Origin: Burkholderia sp. Bp9142 | Lineage (GTDB): Bacteria; Pseudomonadota; Gammaproteobacteria; Burkholderiales; Burkholderiaceae | DNA length: 64,000 bases | NCBI RefSeq assembly: GCF_003853415.1 | Contig: NZ_QTPP01000027.1 | Span: forward strand, 1 to 64,000 | Direction of reading: 5' to 3' | Shown: piece after piece, positions 47,775-55,525 of the stretch | Layout of the letters: each line of letters begins with the position of its first letter | Position numbering within the stretch: the first letter of the stretch is position 1 | Program-made: the position numbers and the translations under genes | Notes under the pieces: model-generated | The model's database searches: none | Told to the model about the DNA's origin: nothing | The model's input: only the letters and a program-made list of their open reading frames with translations

Positions 47775-48842
47775 ATGTACAGGAAATCGATGTGTGGCCT
47801 CATTTTGTCCGCCGGATTATGCGGCGCTCACGCGCAGAGCAGCGTGACGCTTTACGGGCGGGTTGCTTCCGGGCTTGATTTCGTTACGAACGTGGCGACG
47901 CCAAGCGGTCAGTCGAAGACCAACTATCGTTTCGGAAGCAATCAGTACGGGATCAGCTGGTGGGGATTGACGGGCAAGGAAGATCTTGGCGGCGGGCTGA
48001 AAGCGGAATTCAAGCTCGAAAGCATGTTCACCGCCGGAACGGGGCAGTTGCCGGGACAAAGCCTGTTCAACCGGTACGCATACGTGGGTCTCGGCAAGGA
48101 CGGCTGGGGAAGCGTGTGGGCCGGCCAGGTCATGAGTCTGACCGACGAGACCGGATTTTATCTTGACCCGTTCGGGCAGCAGGCAACGGGCATCGCGAAC
48201 TTTGCGAAGGGGCGTGCGTGGGGTTCGCGTTCCAATACATTGACCTATAACTCACCGAAGTGGGCGGGCTTCTCCTTCCGTCTTCAGAACGGCTTCGGCA
48301 ACCAGGCCGGAAATTTTCGCGGGAGCCGGCAGTTCAGTGGAAGCGCGGCCTATTCTCTCGGTGACTTCAACGCATACGGGGTCTACGAGGAGATCCGCGA
48401 TGCCAACGGGAAATTCTCGGATCCCTACACCGCGTCGCGCGAATACATGATTGGCGGCACTTATCAGTTCGGCGCGCTGAAGGTTTACACGGGGTATCAG
48501 GCCCTGGTGTCATCTGGGCGCGATACGGTCGTCAGTTCCGATAATCCGGCGGGCGCCACGCGGAATGAACAGGAATGGCTGGGGGCAACCTATCAGGCCA
48601 ACCCCGCGCTGGCATTCCAGGCAGGGTGGTACCACGGTAACGCGAATCATGGCGGCGGCAGCGGCAACCTCGGGGTTGTCGGTGCGACGTACAGCCTGTC
48701 GAAGCGCACGTTCGTGTATGCGACGTTCGGCGCCATGTTCAATGGCCGGACGTCCAACTTCCCGGTCGAAACGGCAGACTCCTTGCCGTTGCCGGGGCAC
48801 AACCAGCAAGGCGGGTACGTCGGCATGATGCACTACTTCTGA
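47775..48842 (+). CDS. Gram-negative porin (Omp32/OmpC type)
   Basis: A 355-residue outer-membrane trimeric porin. A signal peptide (MYRKSMCGLILSAGLCGAHA) is followed by the canonical QSSVTLYGRVASGLDF first strand. The C-terminus is HYF with terminal phenylalanine, needed for BAM recognition. The segments DLGGGLKAEFKLESMF and RYAYVGL are typical of Burkholderiales porins. Placed after the importer and catabolic genes, it probably provides outer-membrane entry for the same substrate, although it has its own 443-bp upstream region. Confidence 0.93.
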   Translation: MYRKSMCGLILSAGLCGAHAQSSVTLYGRVASGLDFVTNVATPSGQSKTNYRFGSNQYGISWWGLTGKEDLGGGLKAEFKLESMFTAGTGQLPGQSLFNRYAYVGLGKDGWGSVWAGQVMSLTDETGFYLDPFGQQATGIANFAKGRAWGSRSNTLTYNSPKWAGFSFRLQNGFGNQAGNFRGSRQFSGSAAYSLGDFNAYGVYEEIRDANGKFSDPYTASREYMIGGTYQFGALKVYTGYQALVSSGRDTVVSSDNPAGATRNEQEWLGATYQANPALAFQAGWYHGNANHGGGSGNLGVVGATYSLSKRTFVYATFGAMFNGRTSNFPVETADSLPLPGHNQQGGYVGMMHYF

Positions 48843-48895
48843 ATATGACGGACGCCGGGAGGGCTGGCGTGTCGGCGTTGGTCCTTCATCGGCGG

Positions 48896-48924
48896 GCGCC
48901 CCGGTTTCGCGGGGCGCTTCGCTT
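48896..48924 (+). terminator. Terminator after the porin gene
   Basis: GCGCCCCG (48896-48903) and CGGGGCGC (48910-48917) form a perfect 8-bp stem around GTTTCG, followed by TTCGCTT. It is 54 bp after the porin stop. Confidence 0.65.
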
Positions 48925-49846
48925 ATGCCGGAATCGGGGTGGCGGCGAGCTGCGCTTGTCATTCGACCTCGACGGCACGGCCTCGCGGCAGTCTCCCATG
49001 GAGCAAGACAAAACATGAGCAAGCGAATCCTCTTCGAGAGCACACTCGCCCGGTCCGTCACTCACGTTTCCGGCCGATGGGCGTACGCACTCGAGTTCCA
49101 GGCCAACTCAGCGCCTGCGATAGCGACTCGGCGAACTGCTGAAGGAGGTCGGTCGACATCGATGGTCACGCTGTACGCGGCCATCGCAGCTGGCGTGGGC
49201 CGCGGTAGGGAGGCGCAGCGTATTACGTTCATGATCGGATAATCACGAAGCGGCGGCACGCCTGGCAGAATCGAATTGCAGAGCGGCAGTCTGTCCGGTG
49301 CTCGCGTCGGCGTGAAAGGCGGTGAGGCGCTGAGCGGCGGTGGGGCAGCGTTACTTTCACTCGAGAATGGTTTCAATGCAGTGAACGGCCGAGCTAATCA
49401 GGGCCGCCGGCCGTTCGGTCCTCGGAGTCATGTTGGCTTGCGCACGGCCGCCGGTCACATGCTGATCGCGGGACGGCTGTACGACCCGTACGTCCATCTC
49501 AAGGAAAAGCGAAAACAGGTTTGTTTGCTCCAGTTCGGATTTCGTTTGCGATGCCCAACCGGCCACGCATGACACGTTTGTTACGTGACAATTGTCCACT
49601 AATTAGAGACAGCCAATCTTGTTTTGACGGATTGATGATTTCCGGTGAGACAGTAGACTGCACCCGTGCTTCGCCAGAACCGTTCCGCAGCGCGCCATGA
49701 CGGCGCGACCGGACGGATTCTTCGGCGGCGGGCCGACCGGCTCGCGGTTCGATCGTGCGAGGAGGGTTCGTTGTCGATCCGTAGGTTCGCCGTTGCGGCG
49801 GACGTCGGCATCGAATGCGTCAAACCGTCAATTCAAGGTGATTGCT
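48925..49846 (+). other. Long intergenic region before the DoxX gene
   Basis: About 920 bp with no convincing gene: the short frames lack ribosome sites, domains and sensible composition. Near its right end are the perfect palindrome GACAATTGTC (49587-49596) and, three bases on, CTAATTAG (49599-49606), a plausible pair of regulator sites. The region may hold a small RNA or decayed sequence, but I see nothing specific. Confidence 0.4.
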
Positions 49847-50260
49847 ATGCGTTACGTTTCGCTGGAGTCGAAGAAGGACGAGCTGCTGCTGGCGGCTCGC
49901 GTGCTGATGATGATCCTGTTCGTGCTGTTCGGCTGGCAGAAGCTGAACGGCTTCTCGGGCACGGTCGCGTACATGGCCTCGACGGGGGCGCCGTCGCCCG
50001 AGTTGTCGGCGGTGATCGCGGTGGCGGTCGAGCTGGTCGGCGGCGCGCTGATCGCGGTCGGGTTCTATACGCGTCCGCTCGCGCTGGTGTTCGCGGCCTA
50101 TACGCTCGCGACCGCGCTGATCGGGCATCGCTACTGGGCGCTGCAGGGCATGGACCAGTATCTCGCGATGATCCATTTCTACAAGAACATCAGCATCATC
50201 GGCGGGCTGCTGTTGCTCGCGGTCAGCGGGCCGGGCCGGTATTCGTTCGACCGGAAGTGA
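49847..50260 (+). CDS. DoxX family membrane protein
   Basis: A 137-residue protein with four membrane segments. The motif FVLFGWQKLNGFSG and ALIAVGFYTRPLAL are typical of DoxX/YphA proteins. Members have been tied to thiosulfate oxidation, redox stress and membrane respiration; none of this can be assigned here. ATG at 49847 gives the usual length, the upstream extension having no conservation. A very strong terminator follows. Confidence 0.88.
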   Translation: MRYVSLESKKDELLLAARVLMMILFVLFGWQKLNGFSGTVAYMASTGAPSPELSAVIAVAVELVGGALIAVGFYTRPLALVFAAYTLATALIGHRYWALQGMDQYLAMIHFYKNISIIGGLLLLAVSGPGRYSFDRK

Positions 50261-50290
50261 GACAGCGCGGCAGTTTCCTGCCGCACGACG

Positions 50291-50330
50291 GGCCCGGTGC
50301 GCGGAAGCAATCGCGCACCGGGCCTTGTTT
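50291..50330 (+). terminator. Rho-independent terminator after doxX
   Basis: GGCCCGGTGCGCG (50291-50303) and CGCGCACCGGGCC (50312-50324) form a perfect 13-bp stem with an 8-nt loop, followed by TTGTTT. Confidence 0.92.
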
Positions 50331-50426
50331 CATCGCGCGCACGTCGTCGCCGTGGGATCGAAATCGACATCGGTCGCCGGTTCTCGTATAGATTGGGGCC
50401 CTCATCCCCTTTCACCGTTGGCTACC

Positions 50427-51371
50427 GTGTCGCACCCGACCATTCTCCTCATCGGCGCGTCCGGCCTGCTCGGCCGTGCAGTCGCCGCATCGCTGTCCCG
50501 CGAATCGTCGCTGACGCTGGTCGCAACCATCCGCAACCCGGACACCGCCGGCGCGCGGCATCTCACGTTGCCGCCTGAAAACATCGCCCGACTCGACGCT
50601 CTCGACCAGCCGGCGCTCGAACATCTCCTTGAAACCCACCGGCCGGCCGCCGTGATCATCTGCGCTGCCGAGCGCCGCCCGGACGTCTGCGAACGCGACC
50701 CCGCGGCCGCGCGCGCGATCAACGTCGACGCGCCGGCCCGCATCGGCGCGCTCGCCGCGCGCCACGGCGCGTGGACGCTCGGCATCTCCACCGACTACGT
50801 ATTCGACGGCAAGGCCGCGCCTTACCGCGAAGATGCCACGCCGAACCCGCTGAACATCTATGGCCGCACCAAGCTGGAAGGCGAGGCCGCGTTGCTCGCC
50901 GCGTCGCCGCTTGCCTGCGTGCTGCGCCTGCCGTTGCTCTATGGCCCGATCGTCGACTGGCGCGAGTCGGCCGTCACGAGCCTCGTGCCGGCGATCGCCG
51001 CGTCCGCGCGACCGGGCGCGGACGCGGCCGGCATGGACGCGTGGGCGATCCGCTATCCGACCTACACGCCCGACGTCGCGGAGGTCATCCGCGACCTGAC
51101 GCTGCGCCATCTCGCGGGCTCGTCCGTCACCGGCATCCGTCATTGGTCGGGCCGGGAACCGATGACGAAGTACGACATCGCGCAGCGGATCGCGGCCGCG
51201 CTCGGCGTCGACGCAGCGCTCGCGCGGATCGACACGCCGGCCGATGCGACGCCGCGCCCGTACGATTGCCATCTGGATGCTGCGAGCCTGCGCGCACTCG
51301 GGATCGAGCATGCGACACCGTTCGCGACCGGGCTGCAAGCCGTGTTGCGCGACGCGCCGCCGCTGCCGTAA
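50427..51371 (+). CDS. NAD-dependent sugar reductase, RmlD-like
   Basis: A 314-residue extended SDR of the dTDP-4-dehydrorhamnose reductase/MAT2B family. GASGLLGRAVA is the cofactor loop, with STDYVFDGKAAPYREDA and YGRTKLEGE as family hallmarks. Starting at a GTG (50427) gives the natural N-terminus SHPTILLIGASG; no ATG is available nearby. No rhamnose genes lie around it, so it is probably a stand-alone reductase of unknown substrate. A GC-rich hairpin (51371-51390, AGCGCGGC/GCCGCGCT) overlaps its stop codon. Confidence 0.82.
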   Translation: MSHPTILLIGASGLLGRAVAASLSRESSLTLVATIRNPDTAGARHLTLPPENIARLDALDQPALEHLLETHRPAAVIICAAERRPDVCERDPAAARAINVDAPARIGALAARHGAWTLGISTDYVFDGKAAPYREDATPNPLNIYGRTKLEGEAALLAASPLACVLRLPLLYGPIVDWRESAVTSLVPAIAASARPGADAAGMDAWAIRYPTYTPDVAEVIRDLTLRHLAGSSVTGIRHWSGREPMTKYDIAQRIAAALGVDAALARIDTPADATPRPYDCHLDAASLRALGIEHATPFATGLQAVLRDAPPLP

Positions 51372-51550
51372 GCGCGGCGTGCGCCGCGCTGCCGAAACGC
51401 GCGGCGGCGGTCATCGTCGCCGCACGGCAAGACGTTGCACTGCGCAACATTCCCGATTGCCGGGAAACGTCGTGGCCGCGTGGCGGCGCGTCCGGCTCGC
51501 CGATAGCCTGACGCATACGAACAAATCACGCGCGCACGGGCGGGCCCATG

Positions 51551-51570
51551 CCGGCACGTCTTCGTGCCGG
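51551..51570 (+). terminator. GC-rich stem-loop upstream of the retron
   Basis: CCGGCACG (51551-51558) pairs perfectly with CGTGCCGG (51563-51570) around TCTT, with flanking CGGG/CCCG able to extend it. No T-run follows. It lies between the RmlD-like gene and the retron promoter and may insulate the two. Confidence 0.4.
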
Positions 51571-51626
51571 ACCCGATCGCGCGCGACCTGCGCGACGCCG
51601 GGCATGAGCGTCGCGCGCCCCGTCAT

Positions 51627-51656
51627 TTGACACCCCGCGCGCCCGGCCATTAAAGT
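51627..51656 (+). promoter_or_regulatory. Sigma-70 promoter of the retron
   Basis: A consensus TTGACA (51627-51632) and TAAAGT (51651-51656, 4 of 6) are 18 bp apart. The predicted transcription start, about 7 bp downstream, coincides with the first base of the a1 repeat at 51663, as expected for a retron RNA. Confidence 0.7.
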
Positions 51657-51662
51657 CGCGTC

Positions 51663-51679
51663 GCGGGGCGGTGGGTCAA
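51663..51679 (+). repeat. Retron a1 inverted repeat
   Basis: The 5' arm of the duplex that holds the msr-msd RNA together; partner at 51812-51828. The three positions that deviate from perfect complementarity are all G opposite U. Confidence 0.85.
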
Positions 51680-51811
51680 GCACACCCCCGGAACAGGCAG
51701 CCGATGTTCCAGGACTACGGGGCTACCCCGTGGATGAGACCGACACCCCGATGCGTCGCAAGAGCGCAGGTTGCGCGTTGCGCAACGACTGCTCTCGCAG
51801 CACCTGTCACG

Positions 51812-51828
51812 TTGACTCATCGTCCCGC
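51812..51828 (+). repeat. Retron a2 inverted repeat
   Basis: The 3' arm of the a1/a2 duplex, ending 12 bases before the reverse transcriptase start codon. Reverse transcription would begin near its inner end, primed by G51680. Confidence 0.85.
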
Positions 51829-51840
51829 CCATTCTTCTCC

Positions 51841-53190
51841 ATGCAAGCATCCCGGTTCGATACAGCCCGCGCGATTGCCGAAGCGATGCTGGCCGGCCCG
51901 CCCGAACGCGGCGGCATGCTCGAGCGCATCGCGACCGTGCTCGGCGCCGCACCGTCGTGGGGGCACGCGCTCGTGGATCACGCGATCGCGCACTTCGGCA
52001 CGAACTGGACCGGCGTCGATACCGACCTGCTGGCAAGCGCGCTGGCCGATACGTCGGCGTTCATGATCGCGTGGTACGGCAATCATCGGCCGGTCGTGAT
52101 GCGCATCGTGCGCCGGCCGCCGGTTCAGCGACCGTTGCCGCCGCGGCTCGCCGGCATCGACGTGCCGCCATGGCCGACGTGCGGCGACCTTGCACGCTGG
52201 CTCGGCGTGAGTGCGCCCGAGCTCGACTGGCTGTCCGACCGCTGGCGTGTCGACACGCGCGGCAGCGACTCGCCGCTGCATCACTACACGTACGCGGGCT
52301 ACGACAAGCGTCGCGGCGGCTGCCGCCTGATCGAGATCCCGAAGGGCCGGCTGCGCGAAGCGCAGCGCCGCATCCTGCACGGGCTGCTCGATCGCATCCC
52401 GCCGCACGATGCGGCACACGGCTTTCGCAAGGGGCGGGGGATCGTGTCGTTCGCCGCGCCGCATGCGGATCGCGACGTCGTCGTCCGTTTCGATCTCGCG
52501 GATTTCTTCGTGTCGGTGCGCGCGGCGCGGGTCCATGCGCTGTTCACGACGCTGGGCTATCCGGCGGAAGTGGCGCGGACGCTGACCGCGCTGTGCACCA
52601 ACCGCGTGCCGTCGGCGCGGCTGCTCGCGCCCGACCTGCGCGACCGGTTCGACTGGGCCGGCCGCCAGCGCTACCGCAGCCGCCATCTGCCGCAGGGCGC
52701 GCCGACCTCGCCGGCGCTGGCGAACCTGTGCGCGTTCCGCCTCGACATGCGGCTCGCGGCGCTCGCGCGTTCGCTCGACGCGACCTACACGCGCTATGCG
52801 GACGATCTCGCGTTCTCGGGCGGCGGCGCGTTCGCGCGCGAGGCGGGGCGGCTGCAGGCGAGGGTCGCCGCGATCGCACTCGAGGAAGGCTTCGCGCTGC
52901 AACTGCGCAAGACGCGCGTGATGCGGCGCGGCGTGCGGCAGCAACTGGCCGGCGTGGTCGTCAATCGCCAACCGAACCTGGCGCGCGACGAGTTCGATGT
53001 CCTGAAGGCCATCCTGACCAACTGCATCCGCCACGGACCGGTGTCGCAGAATCGCGCCGCGCACGCGGATTTCCGCGCGCACCTGGCCGGACGCGTCGCC
53101 CATGCAAGCGCGCTGAACGCCGCGCGCGGCGCGAAGCTGCATGCATTGTTCACACGGATCGCGTGGGACGGGCGCGGCTACGATGCGTAA
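51841..53190 (+). CDS. Retron reverse transcriptase with N-terminal extension
   Basis: A 449-residue reverse transcriptase that should copy the msd RNA into branched msDNA. Motifs are RLIEIPKGRLREAQRRIL (162-179), HGFRKG (193-198), FDLADFF (217-223, first catalytic aspartate), LPQGAPTSPALANL (283-296) and the catalytic YADD (319-322). LAGVVVN (369-375) stands where retron enzymes carry the VTG motif. The retron NAxxH element appears as FAAPH (204-208). About 140 residues precede the polymerase domain, as in myxobacterial Mx162-type enzymes. The frame is open further upstream but there overlaps the msr-msd RNA, so ATG 51841 is chosen although no clear ribosome site precedes it. No effector gene lies next to it. 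Confidence 0.92.
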   Translation: MQASRFDTARAIAEAMLAGPPERGGMLERIATVLGAAPSWGHALVDHAIAHFGTNWTGVDTDLLASALADTSAFMIAWYGNHRPVVMRIVRRPPVQRPLPPRLAGIDVPPWPTCGDLARWLGVSAPELDWLSDRWRVDTRGSDSPLHHYTYAGYDKRRGGCRLIEIPKGRLREAQRRILHGLLDRIPPHDAAHGFRKGRGIVSFAAPHADRDVVVRFDLADFFVSVRAARVHALFTTLGYPAEVARTLTALCTNRVPSARLLAPDLRDRFDWAGRQRYRSRHLPQGAPTSPALANLCAFRLDMRLAALARSLDATYTRYADDLAFSGGGAFAREAGRLQARVAAIALEEGFALQLRKTRVMRRGVRQQLAGVVVNRQPNLARDEFDVLKAILTNCIRHGPVSQNRAAHADFRAHLAGRVAHASALNAARGAKLHALFTRIAWDGRGYDA

Positions 53191-53322
53191 TTCGCCGCGC
53201 CGGCGTCGATGCTCGCGGGCCGACGAAGCCGCGCGTGCGCCGGACCGCAAAAGTCTTCAAACACGATGGATGCGCACTGCTATCATTCGCGCCATGCCGC
53301 GCCCGTGCAAGGGTGCGACGCC

Positions 53323-53345
53323 CGGTGGCGACGAGGTCGCCACCG
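53323..53345. terminator. Stem-loop between the retron and the H-NS gene
   Basis: CGGTGGCGAC (53323-53332) and GTCGCCACCG (53336-53345) form a perfect 10-bp stem with a GAG loop, 133 bp after the reverse transcriptase stop. With no T-run it is either a weak terminator or part of the H-NS leader. The rest of the 343-bp gap (53191-53533) shows no gene. Confidence 0.4.
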
Positions 53346-53533
53346 ACGGCTCGCCGCGTGTTGCGTATCGATGTCATCCGGCTTTCGACGATCGCGTTGC
53401 CTGCGGCACACTGCGAAAGCCTCGCAGGTCCAGGCAAACGATTCACGTATCGCAACACAGATTGGCGGAACTTCGTGATAGGTTCAGCCATCGGAGGTTT
53501 TTTGAATAAAACATGCCCAAAGAGGATGAATAC

Positions 53534-53863
53534 ATGACCCAGGCCCTGCAGGAACTCGAAGCACAACTTCGGGACCTGAACATCAAGTTGTCGGACGCCA
53601 AGCAGAAGGAGAAGCAAGCCGCACTCTCGGCATTCAAGGAGCAGGTCGAGCTGTTGGGCATCTCGCAGCAGGAAGTGCTGAGCGCCCTCGGCTACATCGT
53701 CCAGCGAAAACGCAAGGCGCCTGCCAAGTATTACGATCCGACGACCGGCCGCTCATGGTCGGGCCGCGGCCCGCGACCCAAATGGCTCGAAGGCAAGGAT
53801 CTCGACACGCTGCTCGTCGACCGCGAGGCCAAAACCTGGTGGCCCGGGGACGACCAGGGCTGA
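53534..53863 (+). CDS. H-NS family nucleoid-associated protein
   Basis: A 109-residue H-NS-like protein. An N-terminal coiled-coil dimerisation region (LQELEAQLRDLNIKLSDAKQ) leads to the C-terminal AT-hook-like DNA-binding motif DPTTGRSWSGRGPRPKWL (68-85) seen in Burkholderia and Bordetella H-NS proteins. GAGGA at the right distance favours ATG 53534 over the in-frame ATG 21 bases upstream, whose GGAGG is too far away. H-NS proteins silence AT-rich or foreign DNA. Its position directly after the retron may be coincidental or may point to silencing of it. Confidence 0.9.
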   Translation: MTQALQELEAQLRDLNIKLSDAKQKEKQAALSAFKEQVELLGISQQEVLSALGYIVQRKRKAPAKYYDPTTGRSWSGRGPRPKWLEGKDLDTLLVDREAKTWWPGDDQG

Positions 53864-53876
53864 CCCAGCATCGCAC

Positions 53877-53895
53877 CGGCACCACTCCGGTGCCG
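53877..53895 (+). terminator. Stem-loop after the H-NS gene
   Basis: CGGCACC (53877-53883) pairs with GGTGCCG (53889-53895) with a 5-nt loop, 13 bp after the stop codon. A T-run is lacking immediately after; a pyrimidine-rich TTTCTCCTCCTTCTTT stretch lies about 40 bp further on. Confidence 0.5.
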
Positions 53896-54129
53896 TTCGA
53901 CCCGCGCCGGCGGCGACGCCGGCCACGCAACACCGGTTTCTCCTCCTTCTTTCGGTGTCCCGCCTGATTGCGGGTCCCGGCTTCCGAATCTTTCAAATTC
54001 ATTACCGCTGCCGCCCGTTTCCGTTCCCGGAAGCGGGCGTGCGGCGCTTTCCGTGCGCGCGCGCTTGCCGGCCCGTCATGCGCGGGAACTGGCTTTAGAA
54101 TGTCGCCCGGACATTTCCGGCAGGACATC

Positions 54130-55377
54130 ATGGCAGCAAACATCAAATCTTCGACGCTCGGCGATCCGGCGGCGCCGCGCACGGAGCAGGTCGGGTCGTA
54201 CGCATGGAAGGCGCTGGCCGGCTCGGCGATTGGCTACGCGATGGACGGCTTCGACCTGCTGATTCTCGGCTTCATGCTGCCCGCGATCACGGCTGCGCTG
54301 CAGCTGACGCCCGGACAGGGCGGCGCGCTCGTCACGTGGACGCTGATCGGCGCCGTCGCGGGCGGCATTCTGTTCGGTGCCCTGAGCGACCGCTACGGCC
54401 GCGTGCGCGTGCTGACCTGGACGATCATGCTGTTCGCTGTCTTCACCGGCCTGTGCGCGTTCGCGCAGGGCTTCCGCGATCTGCTCGTGTATCGGACCAT
54501 CGCCGGCATCGGCCTCGGCGGCGAGTTCGGGATCGGCATGGCGCTCGCGGCCGAAGCGTGGCCGGCGAGCAAGCGGGCCCGCGTGTCGTGCTACGTCGCG
54601 CTCGGCTGGCAGGCCGGCGTGCTGCTGGCCGCGCTGCTGACGCCGCTGCTGCTGCGCCAGGTCGGCTGGCGCGGGATGTTCGTGGTCGGCGTGCTGCCCG
54701 CGCTGCTCGCGTGGGTGCTGCGCAACCGGCTGCACGAGCCGGAAGTCTTCGTGCAGCGCGCGACGCAGCCGCGCGCCAACGCGTTCCGGATGCTCGTCGC
54801 CGACGCCCGCACCGCGCGCACGAGTCTCGGCATCGTGATCCTGTGCTCGGTCCAGAACTTCGGCTACTACGGGATCATGATCTGGCTGCCGACCTTCCTG
54901 TCGAAACAGATGGGCTTCTCGCTGACGAAGTCGGGGCTGTGGACGGCGGCGACCGTCGTCGGGATGATGATCGGCGTCTGGACGTTCGGGCAGCTCGCCG
55001 ATCGCATCGGCCGCAAGCCGACGTTCCTGCTGTACCAGCTCGGCTCGGTCGTGACGGTCGTTGCGTATGCGCGCCTGTCGGACCCGACGGCGATGCTGTG
55101 GGCCGGCGCGCTGATGGGGATGTTCGTCAACGGGATGGTGGGCGGCTACGGGGCGCTGATGTCCGAGGGCTATCCGACCGCCGCGCGCGCGACCGCGCAG
55201 AACGTGCTGTGGAATCTCGGCCGCGCGGTCGGCGGCTTCGGGCCGGTGGCGGTCGGCGCGCTGGCCGCGCGCTACTCGTTCCAGACGGCGATCGCGTTGC
55301 TCGCGGGCCTTTATGTGCTCGACATGATCGCGACGCTGTTCCTGATCCCCGAGCTCAAGGGCGTCGAGCTCGAATGA
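54130..55377 (+). CDS. MFS transporter, aromatic acid:H+ symporter (AAHS)-like
   Basis: A 415-residue major facilitator with twelve hydrophobic segments. DGFDLLILGFMLPAI in the first helix, GALSDRYGRVRVL (motif A) and GLGGEFGIGMALAAE are typical of AAHS and related metabolite symporters. The start at 54130 gives the usual N-terminus. It is transcribed alone, away from the gallate genes, and its substrate is unknown. Confidence 0.85.
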   Translation: MAANIKSSTLGDPAAPRTEQVGSYAWKALAGSAIGYAMDGFDLLILGFMLPAITAALQLTPGQGGALVTWTLIGAVAGGILFGALSDRYGRVRVLTWTIMLFAVFTGLCAFAQGFRDLLVYRTIAGIGLGGEFGIGMALAAEAWPASKRARVSCYVALGWQAGVLLAALLTPLLLRQVGWRGMFVVGVLPALLAWVLRNRLHEPEVFVQRATQPRANAFRMLVADARTARTSLGIVILCSVQNFGYYGIMIWLPTFLSKQMGFSLTKSGLWTAATVVGMMIGVWTFGQLADRIGRKPTFLLYQLGSVVTVVAYARLSDPTAMLWAGALMGMFVNGMVGGYGALMSEGYPTAARATAQNVLWNLGRAVGGFGPVAVGALAARYSFQTAIALLAGLYVLDMIATLFLIPELKGVELE

Positions 55378-55525
55378 CGAGGCGCGGCGCCCGGCCGGGT
55401 GCCGCGGCCCGGCGTCACGCCGCCATGCAGTTCAACGATTCATCACCGGAATTCACGATGCTCGCCGGACGCGGAACAGGCGCCGCGACAGGGCCGCCAC
55501 GATAGGGCCGCCGCGCGCGGGTGCG

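Larger units (their letters stand above)
51663..51828 (+). ncRNA. Retron msr-msd non-coding RNA
   Basis: This is the template/primer RNA of a retron. The a1 arm GCGGGGCGGTGGGTCAA (51663-51679) pairs over all 17 bases with the a2 arm TTGACTCATCGTCCCGC (51812-51828): 14 Watson-Crick and 3 G-U pairs. AGC at 51679-51681 places the probable branch guanosine (G51680) right at the end of the duplex. The msr part has a GGAACA/TGTTCC hairpin (51690-51710, 9-nt loop) and a CTACGGGG/CCCCGTGG hairpin (51715-51733). The msd is a long imperfect hairpin at about 51752-51799. Its tip is TTGCGC/GCGCAA, and AGAGC/GCTCT pair below. A reverse transcriptase starts 12 bases after a2. Confidence 0.88.

Noticed and set aside
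49276..49572. 98-codon plus-strand frame in the spacer before DoxX
   Set aside because: No start signal, domain or sensible composition; probably chance.
49624..49659. TTGACG with TAGACT as a promoter for the DoxX gene
   Set aside because: The boxes are 24 bp apart, far outside the working range.
51730..51840. N-terminal extension of the retron reverse transcriptase frame upstream of 51841
   Set aside because: The extension lies inside the msr-msd RNA, which must fold for the retron to work, and has no start signal.
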